From NCBI GenBank assembly GCA_964557125.1, contig CAZKYX010000006.1:1-57258 (forward strand): DNA of 57,258 bases, written 5' to 3'. Positions 16,779 through 24,677 of this stretch are shown in pieces (the first letter of the stretch is position 1; each line of letters begins with the position of its first letter). This DNA is from CAZKYX01 sp964557125 (GTDB lineage Bacteria; Patescibacteriota; Microgenomatia; Levybacterales; GWA1-39-11). The position numbers and the translations under genes are program-made. The notes beneath the pieces are model-generated. The model was not told the DNA's origin, ran no database searches, and was given only the letters and a program-made list of their open reading frames with translations.

Positions 16779-17957
16779 ATGATTATCTATATTGATAAAG
16801 CTCACATAAGAAATAAAAGGGTACTACTAAGGGTTGATTTTAACGTATCAATGAAGGGTAATCGCATTACTGATGATGCAAGAATTAGAGCTGCGCTCCC
16901 GACAATTAAAAAATTGCTGAAGGATGAAAATAAATTAATTATCGTTTCTCATTTAGGAAGACCGAAAGGGTGGGATGATTCTTTGGTATTAAAGCCAATT
17001 GCTCAAAGGTTGCATAAGTATTTGCTAGGTACAAAGCTAACAGTTATTGATGATTTTACAACTGAGGGCGCGGTCCATCATTTTGAAGAACAAAAAGAAG
17101 GGGAAATTTTATTTTTAGAAAATATTCGCTTTTTTAAAGGAGAAGAAGATTCTGATATCGAATTTGCAAAAAAATTAGCTTCACTTGCCGACGTCTATGT
17201 AAATGATGCCTTTGGGGTAAGTCATAGGGATTGCGCTTCAATAACTGAGGTGCCTAGGTTATTACCTCATTACGGTGGTTTTCTTATGGAGCGTGAAGTT
17301 GAAACGATAGGAAAAGCCTTACAGCACCCCAGTCATCCTTTTGTTGCAATTATTGGAGGTGCGAAGGTTTCAACAAAATTAACATTACTTTTTCGTCTCA
17401 CAGAGATTGCTGACTACCTCATACTTGGAGGAGGTCTTGCAAATACATTCCTTTTTGCGCTTGGGTATCCCATTGGAAATAGTCTTGCTGAAAAAGAGAT
17501 GATTTCTGAGGTAAAAAGAATTGTAAAACATGCGAAAGAAAAGAATACGAAAATATTGCTTCCCCGTGAAGTCGTTGTCGGAAATAAGGATGACGAGAAG
17601 GGTGCTGGGGTCGTAAAAAAGATAAGTGAGGTGTCCTCCCATGATTCAATTCTTGATATTGGTCCTGAGGCCCAATCAGATTATGCGAAAGCTATTTTGG
17701 GTTCAAAAACCCTTATTTGGAATGGTCCTGTTGGGTATATCGAAAATCCAGAATATGCACGAGGTACAGATTTTCTTTATTACACAATTGCTCAAAATCC
17801 AAAAATGCTTTCTATTGTTGGTGGTGGGGATACATTGGCTGCAATTGACAAAATGGAGTACTTAGATACGATTTCTCACATTTCAACAGGCGGGGGAGCG
17901 ATGCTTGAATATATCGAAAATGGGACACTTCCGGGCATTGAAGCCCTCAAGCACTAA
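16779..17957 (+). CDS. pgk: Phosphoglycerate kinase
   Basis: 392 aa, normal length. It transfers phosphate from 1,3-bisphosphoglycerate to ADP. RVDFNVSMKGN near residue 18, SHLGRPKG, LENIRFFKGEE, VNDAFGVSHR (substrate side), GGAKVSTK, LILGGGLANTF, the NGPVGYIENP block and GGGDTLAAIDK (nucleotide side) are all present. It is downstream of fba and ends 12 bp before a REP palindrome. Confidence 0.96.
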   Translation: MIIYIDKAHIRNKRVLLRVDFNVSMKGNRITDDARIRAALPTIKKLLKDENKLIIVSHLGRPKGWDDSLVLKPIAQRLHKYLLGTKLTVIDDFTTEGAVHHFEEQKEGEILFLENIRFFKGEEDSDIEFAKKLASLADVYVNDAFGVSHRDCASITEVPRLLPHYGGFLMEREVETIGKALQHPSHPFVAIIGGAKVSTKLTLLFRLTEIADYLILGGGLANTFLFALGYPIGNSLAEKEMISEVKRIVKHAKEKNTKILLPREVVVGNKDDEKGAGVVKKISEVSSHDSILDIGPEAQSDYAKAILGSKTLIWNGPVGYIENPEYARGTDFLYYTIAQNPKMLSIVGGGDTLAAIDKMEYLDTISHISTGGGAMLEYIENGTLPGIEALKH

Positions 17958-17968
17958 CCGTTAGATGT

Positions 17969-17989
17969 CGTCAAGGTCCGTCCTTGACA
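17969..17989. repeat. REP palindrome copy 1 (GTCAAGGTCCGTCCTTGAC)
   Basis: The GTCAAGG/CCTTGAC dyad (one mismatch in the outer pair) lies 35 bp beyond the 3' end of the transposase gene. Its right flank contains GTGGGTTTAG, resembling the GGGTTTGG flank of the other copies. Confidence 0.8.
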
Positions 17990-18023
17990 GGTGGGTTTAG
18001 ACGGTAGAATTAGGACAAAACGG

Positions 18024-18662
18024 TTATTCTAAGGTGAGGTCTCCGAGAGAAATTGTATCCGAATCTTCTACAAATCCTCTATACGATAATGCTTTGTTTG
18101 AGTCGACAAAATATTTTAAGATTTCGTTGGGTTTTACCCAACTTGCTTGCAATCTCCTTGTGTAATAAGGAAAGCTGGTGAATTCGTATGGATCGTTTTG
18201 TTTTATTTTAATGGGATTTTTGTGAATGTATCGTGATAAATAGAGTAAATATTCATCGTTAGTAACGTGCGCAGCTTTATATCTGCTTTGAAAAAGAACA
18301 CCAACTCGCCTGTATTTTTGATTGAAGTACATTGCATAGGCTGTAAGAACTCTTCTCATAAGTTTTTCAGCTCCGGCAAGAGTGATTTGCTTTACTAATA
18401 AATGAATATGGTTGGGCATAAGAGCAAAGGCGGAAAGGTCAACTTCTCTTGCAACAGAATTGCGTATAAATTTATTCATGCGAATGCCGGGAAGCATTAT
18501 GTCTTTTAGTTCATCAACAGGGGTAAGGTAGAGCTTCAAATACTGAAGAAATACCTTGTAGTCTTGTTGGTCTTTGAAAATTTTTCGCTTATTTACTCCG
18601 CGAGTGTAGAGATGGTAGTAGTTGTTGGGTAAATAGAACTTTACGATGTTTTTCGATGGCAT
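18024..18662 (-). CDS. REP-associated tyrosine transposase (RAYT, Y1/IS200-like)
   Basis: 212 aa from the ATG at 18662; an in-frame TTG upstream lies inside REP copy 2 and is rejected. HUH/Y1 transposase features: NHIHLLV with the metal-binding His pair (H85, H87), YHLYTRGVNKR near the start, GVLFQSRYKAA, and YLLYLSRYIHKNP with the candidate catalytic Tyr. RAYTs act on REP palindromes rather than forming full insertion sequences. Matching palindromes at 17969 and 18692 flank the gene and two more copies lie in the window. Confidence 0.9.
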   Translation of the reverse strand: MPSKNIVKFYLPNNYYHLYTRGVNKRKIFKDQQDYKVFLQYLKLYLTPVDELKDIMLPGIRMNKFIRNSVAREVDLSAFALMPNHIHLLVKQITLAGAEKLMRRVLTAYAMYFNQKYRRVGVLFQSRYKAAHVTNDEYLLYLSRYIHKNPIKIKQNDPYEFTSFPYYTRRLQASWVKPNEILKYFVDSNKALSYRGFVEDSDTISLGDLTLE

Positions 18663-18691
18663 ACATTTAGAGTAGTGTGTTTTTTTCTGAC

Positions 18692-18712
18692 TGTCAAGGT
18701 CCGTCCTTGACA
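18692..18712. repeat. REP palindrome copy 2
   Basis: Perfect TGTCAAGG-TCCGT-CCTTGACA dyad 30 bp upstream of the transposase start. The right flank GGGTTTGGATTGCATTGGTGGGGTAAA is shared in outline with copies 3 and 4, so the mobile unit is about 60 bp. Confidence 0.85.
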
Positions 18713-18847
18713 AGGGGGTTTGGATTGCATTGGTGGGGTAAATCGATAGATTGGAAGAAATTGTGAAATTTTGGAAAATTGGTATCCTAGAATGATGAGG
18801 CTAAAGTTTTTTTGTAGGCCTATAGATTAAGTTCAAAATTTAGCCAT

Positions 18848-18891
18848 GAAAAAACCACCCCTTGGTACCTAAAAAAGGCACCGCAGGGTGG
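18848..18891 (-). terminator. Hairpin terminator of island B
   Basis: On the minus strand an outer CCACCCT/GGGGTGG stem with an inner GGTGCC/GGTACC stem is followed by TTTTTT, a classic intrinsic terminator for the leftward small-gene operon. Confidence 0.75.
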
Positions 18892-18909
18892 CGTTTGTTG
18901 AATTCCGTT

Positions 18910-18918
18910 CGATTACGA
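18910..18918 (-). promoter_or_regulatory. 3' tail pairing element of island B
   Basis: Minus strand TCGTAATCG, which includes the stop codon of the last gene. It is the exact reverse complement of CGATTACGA in the leader at 19994-20002, and a further TTGAA block also matches. Shorter than in other islands, so weaker on its own. Confidence 0.45.
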
Positions 18919-19062
18919 TTCATCTTCAGTCGGATTAAATCCGACGATTTTACCTACAACTGCTGTTGAGGTAAGCAGAAGCACTAGGACGACAAAAATA
19001 ACCATGATGCCGACGATGTTGTTGGCATTGCCGGTTGCTTCTCCGGCAAGTTCATTTTGCAA
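18913..19062 (-). CDS. Small membrane protein, island B gene 5
   Basis: 49 aa with a TTG start 6 nt after a TGGAGGT Shine-Dalgarno. Sequence begins MQNELAGEATGNANN, then one membrane helix (about 17-38, IVGIMVIFVVLVLLLTSTAVVG), then an acidic end FNPTEDES. Unknown function. It is the last gene of a leftward run of very small hydrophobic genes. Confidence 0.6.
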   Translation of the reverse strand: MQNELAGEATGNANNIVGIMVIFVVLVLLLTSTAVVGKIVGFNPTEDES

Positions 19063-19077
19063 TGTGTGACCTCCAAG

Positions 19078-19203
19078 TCATAAATCTGAAAAAATAAAGA
19101 CTAATGCCCCAAGAAATAAGAAGAGTTGTCCGATAGACTTTGGTTCCTCAAGGCCAAAATCAACAACTCCCACAATAAGCCAGAGGCCTACAATAATAAG
19201 CAG
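19078..19203 (-). CDS. Possible small two-helix membrane protein, island B gene 4
   Basis: An open frame of about 41 codons reads LLIIVGLWLIVGVVDFG, a short turn with EEPKS, then IGQLFLFLGALVFIFSDL: two hydrophobic helices. No ATG, GTG or TTG start is available in frame; CTG at 19203 is used here only as a marker. It stops 13 bp before the Shine-Dalgarno of gene 5. The hydrophobic pattern and position support it, the start does not. Confidence 0.4.
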   Translation of the reverse strand: MLIIVGLWLIVGVVDFGLEEPKSIGQLFLFLGALVFIFSDL

Positions 19204-19217
19204 GAGTCCTAAATTAC

Positions 19218-19649
19218 CTACCTCAAGTGGTTTGTCGGAGGTTTTTGGCCTCCAAATTCAGGCTTTGGTGCTTGTTGTCTTCGAGGGGTGAGCTTTACCG
19301 AGGGAGTAATTTGAACGAATCTTGGTTGGGAAATGCCGGTTCCAAGATCGTATAGCTCTGAGAGTTTTTCCTCAACCCTATCACAGGCTTCCTGCATTGC
19401 ATGTAAGAACCCCTCAGATGTAACCGGAATTTTACGCGCTGAAGTTGTTTCTGCACGGATCATCTCGATAAAGTCTTTTTCAAGAGCAGTTCTTTTTGCT
19501 GAAGGGAGCTTGTTGAAGTGAGAGTGAGTATACTCAATCTCAAGACGTGCGTCAGATCCAAGGATAATTGAAAAGCGTGCTATGGCTTTAAACCTTTTTC
19601 GTATTAGTGACGTACTTGTAGAGTGCCATAGCAACCAGTGCCAAGACAA
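19218..19649 (-). CDS. Hypothetical soluble protein, island B gene 3 (start uncertain)
   Basis: The supported part runs from about 19583 to 19218 (~120 aa): helical, beginning near RFSIILGSDARLEIEYTHSHFNKLPSAKRTALEKDFIEMIRAE and ending in a Pro/Arg/Gln-rich tail. The first ~22 codons of the longest frame (from TTG at 19649) are gene 2 read out of frame, so the true start is probably a non-canonical ATA (19583) or ATT (19568) behind AAAAAGG. Unknown family. Confidence 0.5.
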   Translation of the reverse strand: MSWHWLLWHSTSTSLIRKRFKAIARFSIILGSDARLEIEYTHSHFNKLPSAKRTALEKDFIEMIRAETTSARKIPVTSEGFLHAMQEACDRVEEKLSELYDLGTGISQPRFVQITPSVKLTPRRQQAPKPEFGGQKPPTNHLR

Positions 19650-19764
19650 CGATGATAAGCACGTTCAAGACGAGTGAAAGAGCAAAGCCAATGACGGCCT
19701 TGAGAATTTGCCATGCTAGCCATACCAGCACAAGAAAGATGAGAAATGAAGCAACATTTTTCAC
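19588..19764 (-). CDS. Small membrane protein, island B gene 2
   Basis: 58 aa, GTG start with AGGAG about 9 nt upstream. Almost entirely hydrophobic: KNVASFLIFLVLVWLAWQIL and a second helix up to LALVAMALYKYV, then NTKKV. Two membrane helices are likely. Too short for a standard gene caller with a 60-codon cutoff. Unknown function. Confidence 0.65.
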   Translation of the reverse strand: MKNVASFLIFLVLVWLAWQILKAVIGFALSLVLNVLIIVVLALVAMALYKYVTNTKKV

Positions 19765-19794
19765 GATGATTTTCTCCTGCGGTTTTACCGCTAA

Positions 19795-19977
19795 CTAGGT
19801 GAATGACCCGCGGTATATAGATGCCGACAGGTATACGATAATGACCAACGTGACTAAGAGTGTAAAAAAACTCCTATCAGTTGGAAGTTCGTAATGTGTA
19901 TCCAGTTCGTGGCACGCAAAAATGACCCCGAATAGAGCACATAGTCCAATGAAAGACGCTAGCAGTTCAATTGAAAT
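19795..19977 (-). CDS. Possible small membrane protein, island B gene 1
   Basis: A frame of ~60 codons from an ATT at 19977, 5 nt after AAGGT. It reads SIELLASFIGLCALFGVIFACHELD (helix 1), a polar loop, then FFTLLVTLVIIVYLSASIYRGSFT (helix 2). No ATG, GTG or TTG exists near the Shine-Dalgarno, so an ATT start would be needed. The two-helix pattern supports a real protein. Confidence 0.45.
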   Translation of the reverse strand: MSIELLASFIGLCALFGVIFACHELDTHYELPTDRSFFTLLVTLVIIVYLSASIYRGSFT

Positions 19978-19993
19978 TAACTACCTTCTTTTT

Positions 19994-20002
19994 TCGTAAT
20001 CG
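19994..20002 (-). promoter_or_regulatory. 5' leader pairing element of island B
   Basis: Minus strand CGATTACGA, just upstream of the AAGAAGGTAG Shine-Dalgarno of gene 1. Partner of 18910-18918. Confidence 0.45.
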
Positions 20003-20140
20003 TTGGTTTTCAAGGAGCAAGGGGAGAAAACAGACTGCTGTCGTATGCTTTATTTACGGTTTGAGGCTATATTCTCCAAGTGCACTAATAAGAATTATAG
20101 CACTTTCCTAAGAATTTTTAAACCCATAGTTATAACTATA

Positions 20141-20800
20141 TTAGGATTTATAAGTGATGAAGTATTCGCGACGAGGTTGTTTTTCTTGGCTCTTAAGAAT
20201 TCTCAATGCATCATGTGATTGCGATTTATGCGCAAGCATGGCTTCTTTTTTTAATTTCCAAACACATGAAGTATCAATTGTAATATCTATTTCATGCTCT
20301 TTATAGCCCTTTGGGAAATGTATGAAATAGTTCGCAGGTGACTTACGAAACTTTTCAAGGAGACAGTAATACCAGAGTTCTTTTACAAAAGGAAGCTTTT
20401 CAGTAACAAAAGTCGTTATAAAGCTTATTGCGATATGATCAATGTGCCCAGAGACGCCATGTGGTTCAAATGTAATGATGATGCTTGGTTTAAGTTTTTT
20501 GAGTAAATCCTCCAGCTTTGATGCAACTTTATGGTAATTGTTGTTAGAAAGTGTACCGTCCTCAAAACCAAGGAAAAATACCTTTTTTACCCCAAGTATT
20601 TTTGAAGAAGCTAACAGCTCATTTTTGCGTATCATGGCAAGCGAATTACTGGTTGAAGAGAGGCTATTTTTTCCAGCCTCACCACCAGTAGCTGTTATGA
20701 GATAGACATCATTTGTGAAGGCTAGATGCGCAAGGGTGCCACCGGGGCCGAATGCTTCGTCATCAGGATGGGCAAAAACTGCGACGACCACTTTTCTCAT
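20141..20800 (-). CDS. LmbE/PIG-L family deacetylase
   Basis: 219 aa. Zinc-dependent N-acetylglucosaminyl deacetylase fold: AHPDDE at 10-15 (His/Asp/Asp site), GGEAGKN, FEDGTL and HGVSGHIDH (second His site). Members deacetylate GlcNAc conjugates in glycolipids and thiols; the substrate here is unknown. Start overlaps the preceding stop by 4 bp (ATGA-type), so it is translationally coupled to the 20797-21714 gene. Confidence 0.88.
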   Translation of the reverse strand: MRKVVVAVFAHPDDEAFGPGGTLAHLAFTNDVYLITATGGEAGKNSLSSTSNSLAMIRKNELLASSKILGVKKVFFLGFEDGTLSNNNYHKVASKLEDLLKKLKPSIIITFEPHGVSGHIDHIAISFITTFVTEKLPFVKELWYYCLLEKFRKSPANYFIHFPKGYKEHEIDITIDTSCVWKLKKEAMLAHKSQSHDALRILKSQEKQPRREYFITYKS

Positions 20801-21714
20801 GTCGTTGATGGGTTTTTATAAAATTTTGCGAGTGCTTTTGTTTTATCAAATTCGTCAGGGTGAGCATAGTTTCCCACACGAATTCTTCTCCCTCGGGGAG
20901 AAGCTTGTTTTACAGTCTCGACATTATCTTTGAGCCTATCAAATGGATACTTAGTGCTATTTTTTATTGATTGAGGTGCTTGATTTTCTTTGTCAGCTTT
21001 TTCTGGTTGGCCTAGGGCTTTTGTGAAATCACATTGAGCACTCCATCCATGTAATGTACTAATGGAAGTGTCATTCTCAGTTATACAACCCAAAACTCGT
21101 CCGTGTTGGCTAACTATGGGTAAATGTGCGAAAATAACATTTTTTTCATGGAAAGATTTTATTTTGATGTTTGTGTGCCCTGCTGCTAAAAGTACTGCTT
21201 GTTTGAGAAAAGGGTTGCCAAATTCTTTAATTTCGTCAGGGTGCGAAAGCTCAAAGGTAACCGCTCTAGCAAGTGTCCATACGCCTTTAAGCGCGTTTGT
21301 CTTAATATCGGGGTTGAGTGGTGCACGCAATTCGCTTTCGGTTTGTGATATGGCTTTTTTAAGATTTGATATGTAAGGACTTATTATCAAGTCGACTGTA
21401 TTCTTTCTTAAAGCCTCGTATTCGTCTTGTTTTTCGGGTATGGTTCCAAATGTTTTATCTTCATCGATGAGACGAAGATAGGTTGCCTCAAGCCTTTCTC
21501 CATTTTTTTGATAGCTTTCAAGGGTTTTTTGAAAATCGTTCAGCATTTCGCTCGTTTTCGGCAGGATGTTCTCGGCTGTTTGTGGAATTCGCATGAGATT
21601 CCAGCCCCTCTCATCATTAATGGATGTGAAGTATACAAGGCTACTTTCAATTCTGTTGTCTATATTAGAGATTGGATTTTGATGTGGTAGATATGATTGT
21701 CTTTCGGTGCTCAT
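20797..21714 (-). CDS. Hypothetical protein upstream of the LmbE deacetylase
   Basis: 305 aa, cytoplasmic, no signal peptide. N-half is helical with coiled-coil character (TSEMLNDFQKTLESYQKNGERLEATYLRL). The C-half contains FAHLPIVSQHGRVLGCITENDTSI, weakly reminiscent of a CBS-like beta strand, and a basic tail. Not recognised. It shares an operon with the deacetylase (4-bp overlap) and follows rplA by 21 bp. Confidence 0.55.
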   Translation of the reverse strand: MSTERQSYLPHQNPISNIDNRIESSLVYFTSINDERGWNLMRIPQTAENILPKTSEMLNDFQKTLESYQKNGERLEATYLRLIDEDKTFGTIPEKQDEYEALRKNTVDLIISPYISNLKKAISQTESELRAPLNPDIKTNALKGVWTLARAVTFELSHPDEIKEFGNPFLKQAVLLAAGHTNIKIKSFHEKNVIFAHLPIVSQHGRVLGCITENDTSISTLHGWSAQCDFTKALGQPEKADKENQAPQSIKNSTKYPFDRLKDNVETVKQASPRGRRIRVGNYAHPDEFDKTKALAKFYKNPSTT

Positions 21715-21735
21715 ATCAAAAAGTGAGGAGAAGTC

Positions 21736-22650
21736 TTACCTTACTGATAACGATTCGAGACGAATTGCTGGGCTCATTGTTGATTTTAGAATAGCAGATT
21801 TAATGTTTGCTTCACCAATTGCAGTAAGCATTGCTTTCATGTTGTCGTTCAATTTTTTATCCTCAAATGATAGTTTTCCGATACTTACGTGAATAATGGG
21901 GGCTGCTGATTCTGTTTTAAAGCTTACTTGACCTGCAGAAAGTTTTTTAATTGCTTCTTCTGGCTTGTCAGTAATTGTGCCATTCTTTGGGTTTGGCATA
22001 AGTCCGCGAGGTCCAAGTACGCGAGCAACTTTTGCAAGTTGAGGCATCATCGAGGGAGTTGCGACAAGAACATCAAAATTTATTTTGCCCTTTTCTACTT
22101 CTGCAAGAATTGCCTCGTCTGCAACCACAATTCTCAAGGTTTTTCCAGTTCCATGAGGGAGAACAACTTGTCCAGAAACTCCTTTCTCTTTTACATTTAC
22201 ATGGAGTTCTACTGTTTCGTCAAATTTGCCGACTTTAAATTTCTTTAAGGTCTCGATTGCCTTGTCGGTTGGGTAGAGGGTGCTTTTACTTACAAGCACT
22301 TCATTTTCTTTGTGTCTTTTTGAAGTTGTTCGTACCTTTATAAATTTTTCTTTTTTGGTTTTTTTCTTTGTCTCGCTAGAGCTTTCAGCATCGGCGGATG
22401 CTTGTTTTACATCAGCTTTATGTGTAGAGATTGCTTCGCTATCGCTCGCAATGACAGTTTCCGAATCTTCACTTGCAATGACAGGTTTTACAGTTTCTTC
22501 AATGACGTCTGGTTCTTCTGCAAGGCCAGCAGACTTTACCAAAGTCTTTTTAGCCATTTTTTCAGCTTTTTTAGCTTCTTTTTTAGCTCGTAACTTTGCC
22601 TCCTCTTCAGGACTACTTTCCTCTAATTTTTTAATTCTTATTTTACCCAT
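21736..22650 (-). CDS. rplA: Ribosomal protein L1 with long N-terminal extension
   Basis: 304 aa from the ATG at 22650 (MGKIRIKK). L1 binds 23S rRNA at the mobile stalk. The L1 domain (from about residue 115) shows KAIETLKKFKVGKFDETVELHVNV, VLPHGTGKTLRIVV, ARVLGPRGLMPNPKNGT and SIGKLSF. Residues ~1-110 are an unusual charged extension, first Glu/Lys/Ala-rich, then a segment VIASDSEAIS translated from a REP-like repeat, then Lys-rich. The start overlaps the preceding unknown gene by 8 bp. Confidence 0.93.
   Translation of the reverse strand: MGKIRIKKLEESSPEEEAKLRAKKEAKKAEKMAKKTLVKSAGLAEEPDVIEETVKPVIASEDSETVIASDSEAISTHKADVKQASADAESSSETKKKTKKEKFIKVRTTSKRHKENEVLVSKSTLYPTDKAIETLKKFKVGKFDETVELHVNVKEKGVSGQVVLPHGTGKTLRIVVADEAILAEVEKGKINFDVLVATPSMMPQLAKVARVLGPRGLMPNPKNGTITDKPEEAIKKLSAGQVSFKTESAAPIIHVSIGKLSFEDKKLNDNMKAMLTAIGEANIKSAILKSTMSPAIRLESLSVR
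22428..22454. repeat. REP-like repeat inside the rplA extension
   Basis: Minus strand reads gtcattgcgag...gaagcaatct, translated in frame as VIASDSEAIS. A partial second copy (tgcaatgacagg) follows at about 22473. Confidence 0.7.
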
Positions 22651-23245
22651 ATTTATTTTTTTTCTTTCCGTACATTCCAAAATATAAATCGACAATATCA
22701 TCATGAGGATTATTCTCAAAACCAAAATGTAGATAAGTTTGTGCCCACCTAGACATGTTTACAGCCTCTCCCCATTGTGCTCCGGAGACTCTAGCAGACC
22801 AGTGAGCTGTGAATCCTAAAAGCTCGTGCATGTCCTTGGTATATGGAGCCTTATCGTGAAAATTTTGCAATAGTTTGGAACTATGTATTGCAAGTGCATC
22901 ACTTAGGTCATTTTTCTTGGACGAGTCCCAGAAATCAGCATTTGGTGTTGACAATAAAGGGAGTGGGCTTTGCTCAAGTTTCAATGTTTCCTTGAGACTA
23001 AGTGAAACTGACACTAACAATTCTTGGAAAGCTTTGTCAAATTCATGCTTTTTTCCACCCCAATTGATAAGCGGGATCTGCTCTAAAGCAGCCGTTGCCA
23101 TTTGTCGATCCTCTTTAGTAAATGTGCTATACCGTTTGTCGGTCTTAAAAATATTGGTAACATCAGAAAATGTGTAAGGCTTTTCCCCTTCACTATCTAA
23201 AAAAGATCTTCTAATGTTATCAAAACTTTTAATGCGCTCAGTCAT
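22643..23245 (-). CDS. Unknown gene inserted between rplK and rplA
   Basis: 200 aa, cytoplasmic. It starts 5 bp after rplK and ends 8 bp inside rplA, so it is part of the ribosomal operon. Mainly helical: RMATAALEQIPLINWGGKKHEFDKAFQELLVSVSLSLKETLKL; the C-part has aromatic stretches (WSARVSGAQWGEAVNMSRWAQTYLHFGFE). It matches no ribosomal or assembly factor I know. rplK and rplA are normally adjacent, which makes the insertion notable. Confidence 0.65.
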   Translation of the reverse strand: MTERIKSFDNIRRSFLDSEGEKPYTFSDVTNIFKTDKRYSTFTKEDRQMATAALEQIPLINWGGKKHEFDKAFQELLVSVSLSLKETLKLEQSPLPLLSTPNADFWDSSKKNDLSDALAIHSSKLLQNFHDKAPYTKDMHELLGFTAHWSARVSGAQWGEAVNMSRWAQTYLHFGFENNPHDDIVDLYFGMYGKKKNKYG

Positions 23246-23250
23246 ACCCG

Positions 23251-23676
23251 TTATTCGGTTACTTTAATTCCCATGGAACGGGCAGTTCCCATGACAACTC
23301 TGCTTGCCATTTCTTCATTTTTTGTATTCAAATCGTCCATTTTTTGCTTTCCAATTTCAATTGCTTGCTGCTTTGTAAGTGTTGCTGCTACTTCGCGTCC
23401 AGGTTTTTGAGAACCTGACTTTATATTTAATTTCATTTTGATAAGTTCTGATACTGGTGGTTTTTTAACGATGAATGAGAAAGTTCTATCCTCGTAAACT
23501 GAAATAACAACAGGAAGTAGAGTGCCTTTTTGATCAGATGTCTTATCATTAAAAGCCTTCACGAAGTCCATGATAGGAAGTCCGTGCTGACCTAGAGCTG
23601 GTCCAACAGGTGGTGCTGGATTTGCTTCTCCGCCTTTGATAGCGAGTTTTATATATGATTTAATTTTTTTAGCCAT
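23251..23676 (-). CDS. rplK: Ribosomal protein L11
   Basis: 141 aa, full length. KSYIKLAIKGGEANPAPPVGPALGQHGLPIMDFVKAFN is the conserved N-domain (thiostrepton region) and GTARSMGIKV the C-terminal rRNA-binding end. Located downstream of nusG, as in most bacteria. Confidence 0.97.
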   Translation of the reverse strand: MAKKIKSYIKLAIKGGEANPAPPVGPALGQHGLPIMDFVKAFNDKTSDQKGTLLPVVISVYEDRTFSFIVKKPPVSELIKMKLNIKSGSQKPGREVAATLTKQQAIEIGKQKMDDLNTKNEEMASRVVMGTARSMGIKVTE

Positions 23677-23754
23677 AATTATTTAGTTTGTAGTTTATAG
23701 TCCTTAGTTTATAGTTTGAGGATTATATAAAACCTAAACGCCAAACGCTAGTAC

Positions 23755-24666
23755 TTAGATTTTTGATACTTGAAGGAAATCAAGCTCAACGGGTGTTTCC
23801 CGTCCAAAAATACTTACCAAAACTTTAACTTTACCCTTTGCTTCGTCGATTGATTCAATAGTTCCCAAGAAGTCTGAGAAAGGACCGTCAGTGATCTTAA
23901 CAGCCTCACCCGTTGAAAATTGAGCCTTGTAGACTGGGTCTTTTTGCTCAACGAAAGCAATAATTGCTTCAACTTCGTCATTTCTGATTGGTGTTGGTTT
24001 GTTTTGTGCTCCCACAAATGAAGTGACCCCTGGAGTTGTTCTTACCAAAAGCCATGCCTCATCAGAGAGATCCATATTAACTAAAATGTATCCGGGGAAA
24101 ATCTTTTCTTTTACATTTTCCTTTTTACCGCCTCTTACTTTAATTGTTTCTCGAGTTGGAACAAGAGCATCAAAGATTCTTTCCTCATATCCCATTGACT
24201 GAACTCTTTGCATCAATGTTTTGGCGACTTTGTTTTCGTGTCCTGAGTATGTGTGAACAATATACCAGCGTCCTCTTTGTGTTGCGGCAATTACTGCTGC
24301 TGATTTTTCAATCTTTTTGTCCTTTTGCAATTCAGGTTCTGGGCTTTCAGCCTCTTCAGAAGCAGCTTCTTCGGTTGTAGCTTCATCGACTACAATTTCT
24401 TCAGGCTCGCCCAGAGGGCTTTGCTCGGCGGGGGGCTCAACGGTTTCGTCAGTGGTTACTGCATTTTCTACAGTTTCAACTGTTTCTTCTGGTGTAGTTA
24501 CAACTTCTTCAATTGTTTCAACTGTTTCAGTGGGTGTTACAACTTCTTCAGCTTCATCAGTCGTTGGTACAGCGGCTGCCATCATGTCATCAAGAGACGG
24601 TACAGTTTCGTCTTGGGTGTTTTCAACCTTCTCTTCGTCTTTTAAATCTTTTGTAATATCATCCAT
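23755..24666 (-). CDS. nusG: Transcription factor NusG with acidic N-terminal extension
   Basis: 303 aa; a normal NusG is about 180. Residues ~1-125 are a Glu/Thr/Val-rich acidic tail (repeats like VETVEEVVTT), probably disordered. The NGN domain starts at GRWYIVHTYSGHENKVAKTLM and continues through FPGYILVNMDLSDEAWLLVRTTPGVTSFVG; the KOW domain is VKITDGPFSDFLGTIESID. It couples RNA polymerase to ribosomes or Rho. A late in-frame start would remove the tail, but no such start has a promoter or Shine-Dalgarno. Downstream of secE. Confidence 0.93.
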   Translation of the reverse strand: MDDITKDLKDEEKVENTQDETVPSLDDMMAAAVPTTDEAEEVVTPTETVETIEEVVTTPEETVETVENAVTTDETVEPPAEQSPLGEPEEIVVDEATTEEAASEEAESPEPELQKDKKIEKSAAVIAATQRGRWYIVHTYSGHENKVAKTLMQRVQSMGYEERIFDALVPTRETIKVRGGKKENVKEKIFPGYILVNMDLSDEAWLLVRTTPGVTSFVGAQNKPTPIRNDEVEAIIAFVEQKDPVYKAQFSTGEAVKITDGPFSDFLGTIESIDEAKGKVKVLVSIFGRETPVELDFLQVSKI

Positions 24667-24677
24667 ATTTTGTTTTG

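Noticed and set aside
18663..18713. Longer RAYT start (TTG at 18713)
   Set aside because: It lies inside the REP palindrome; the ATG at 18662 gives the normal family N-terminus.
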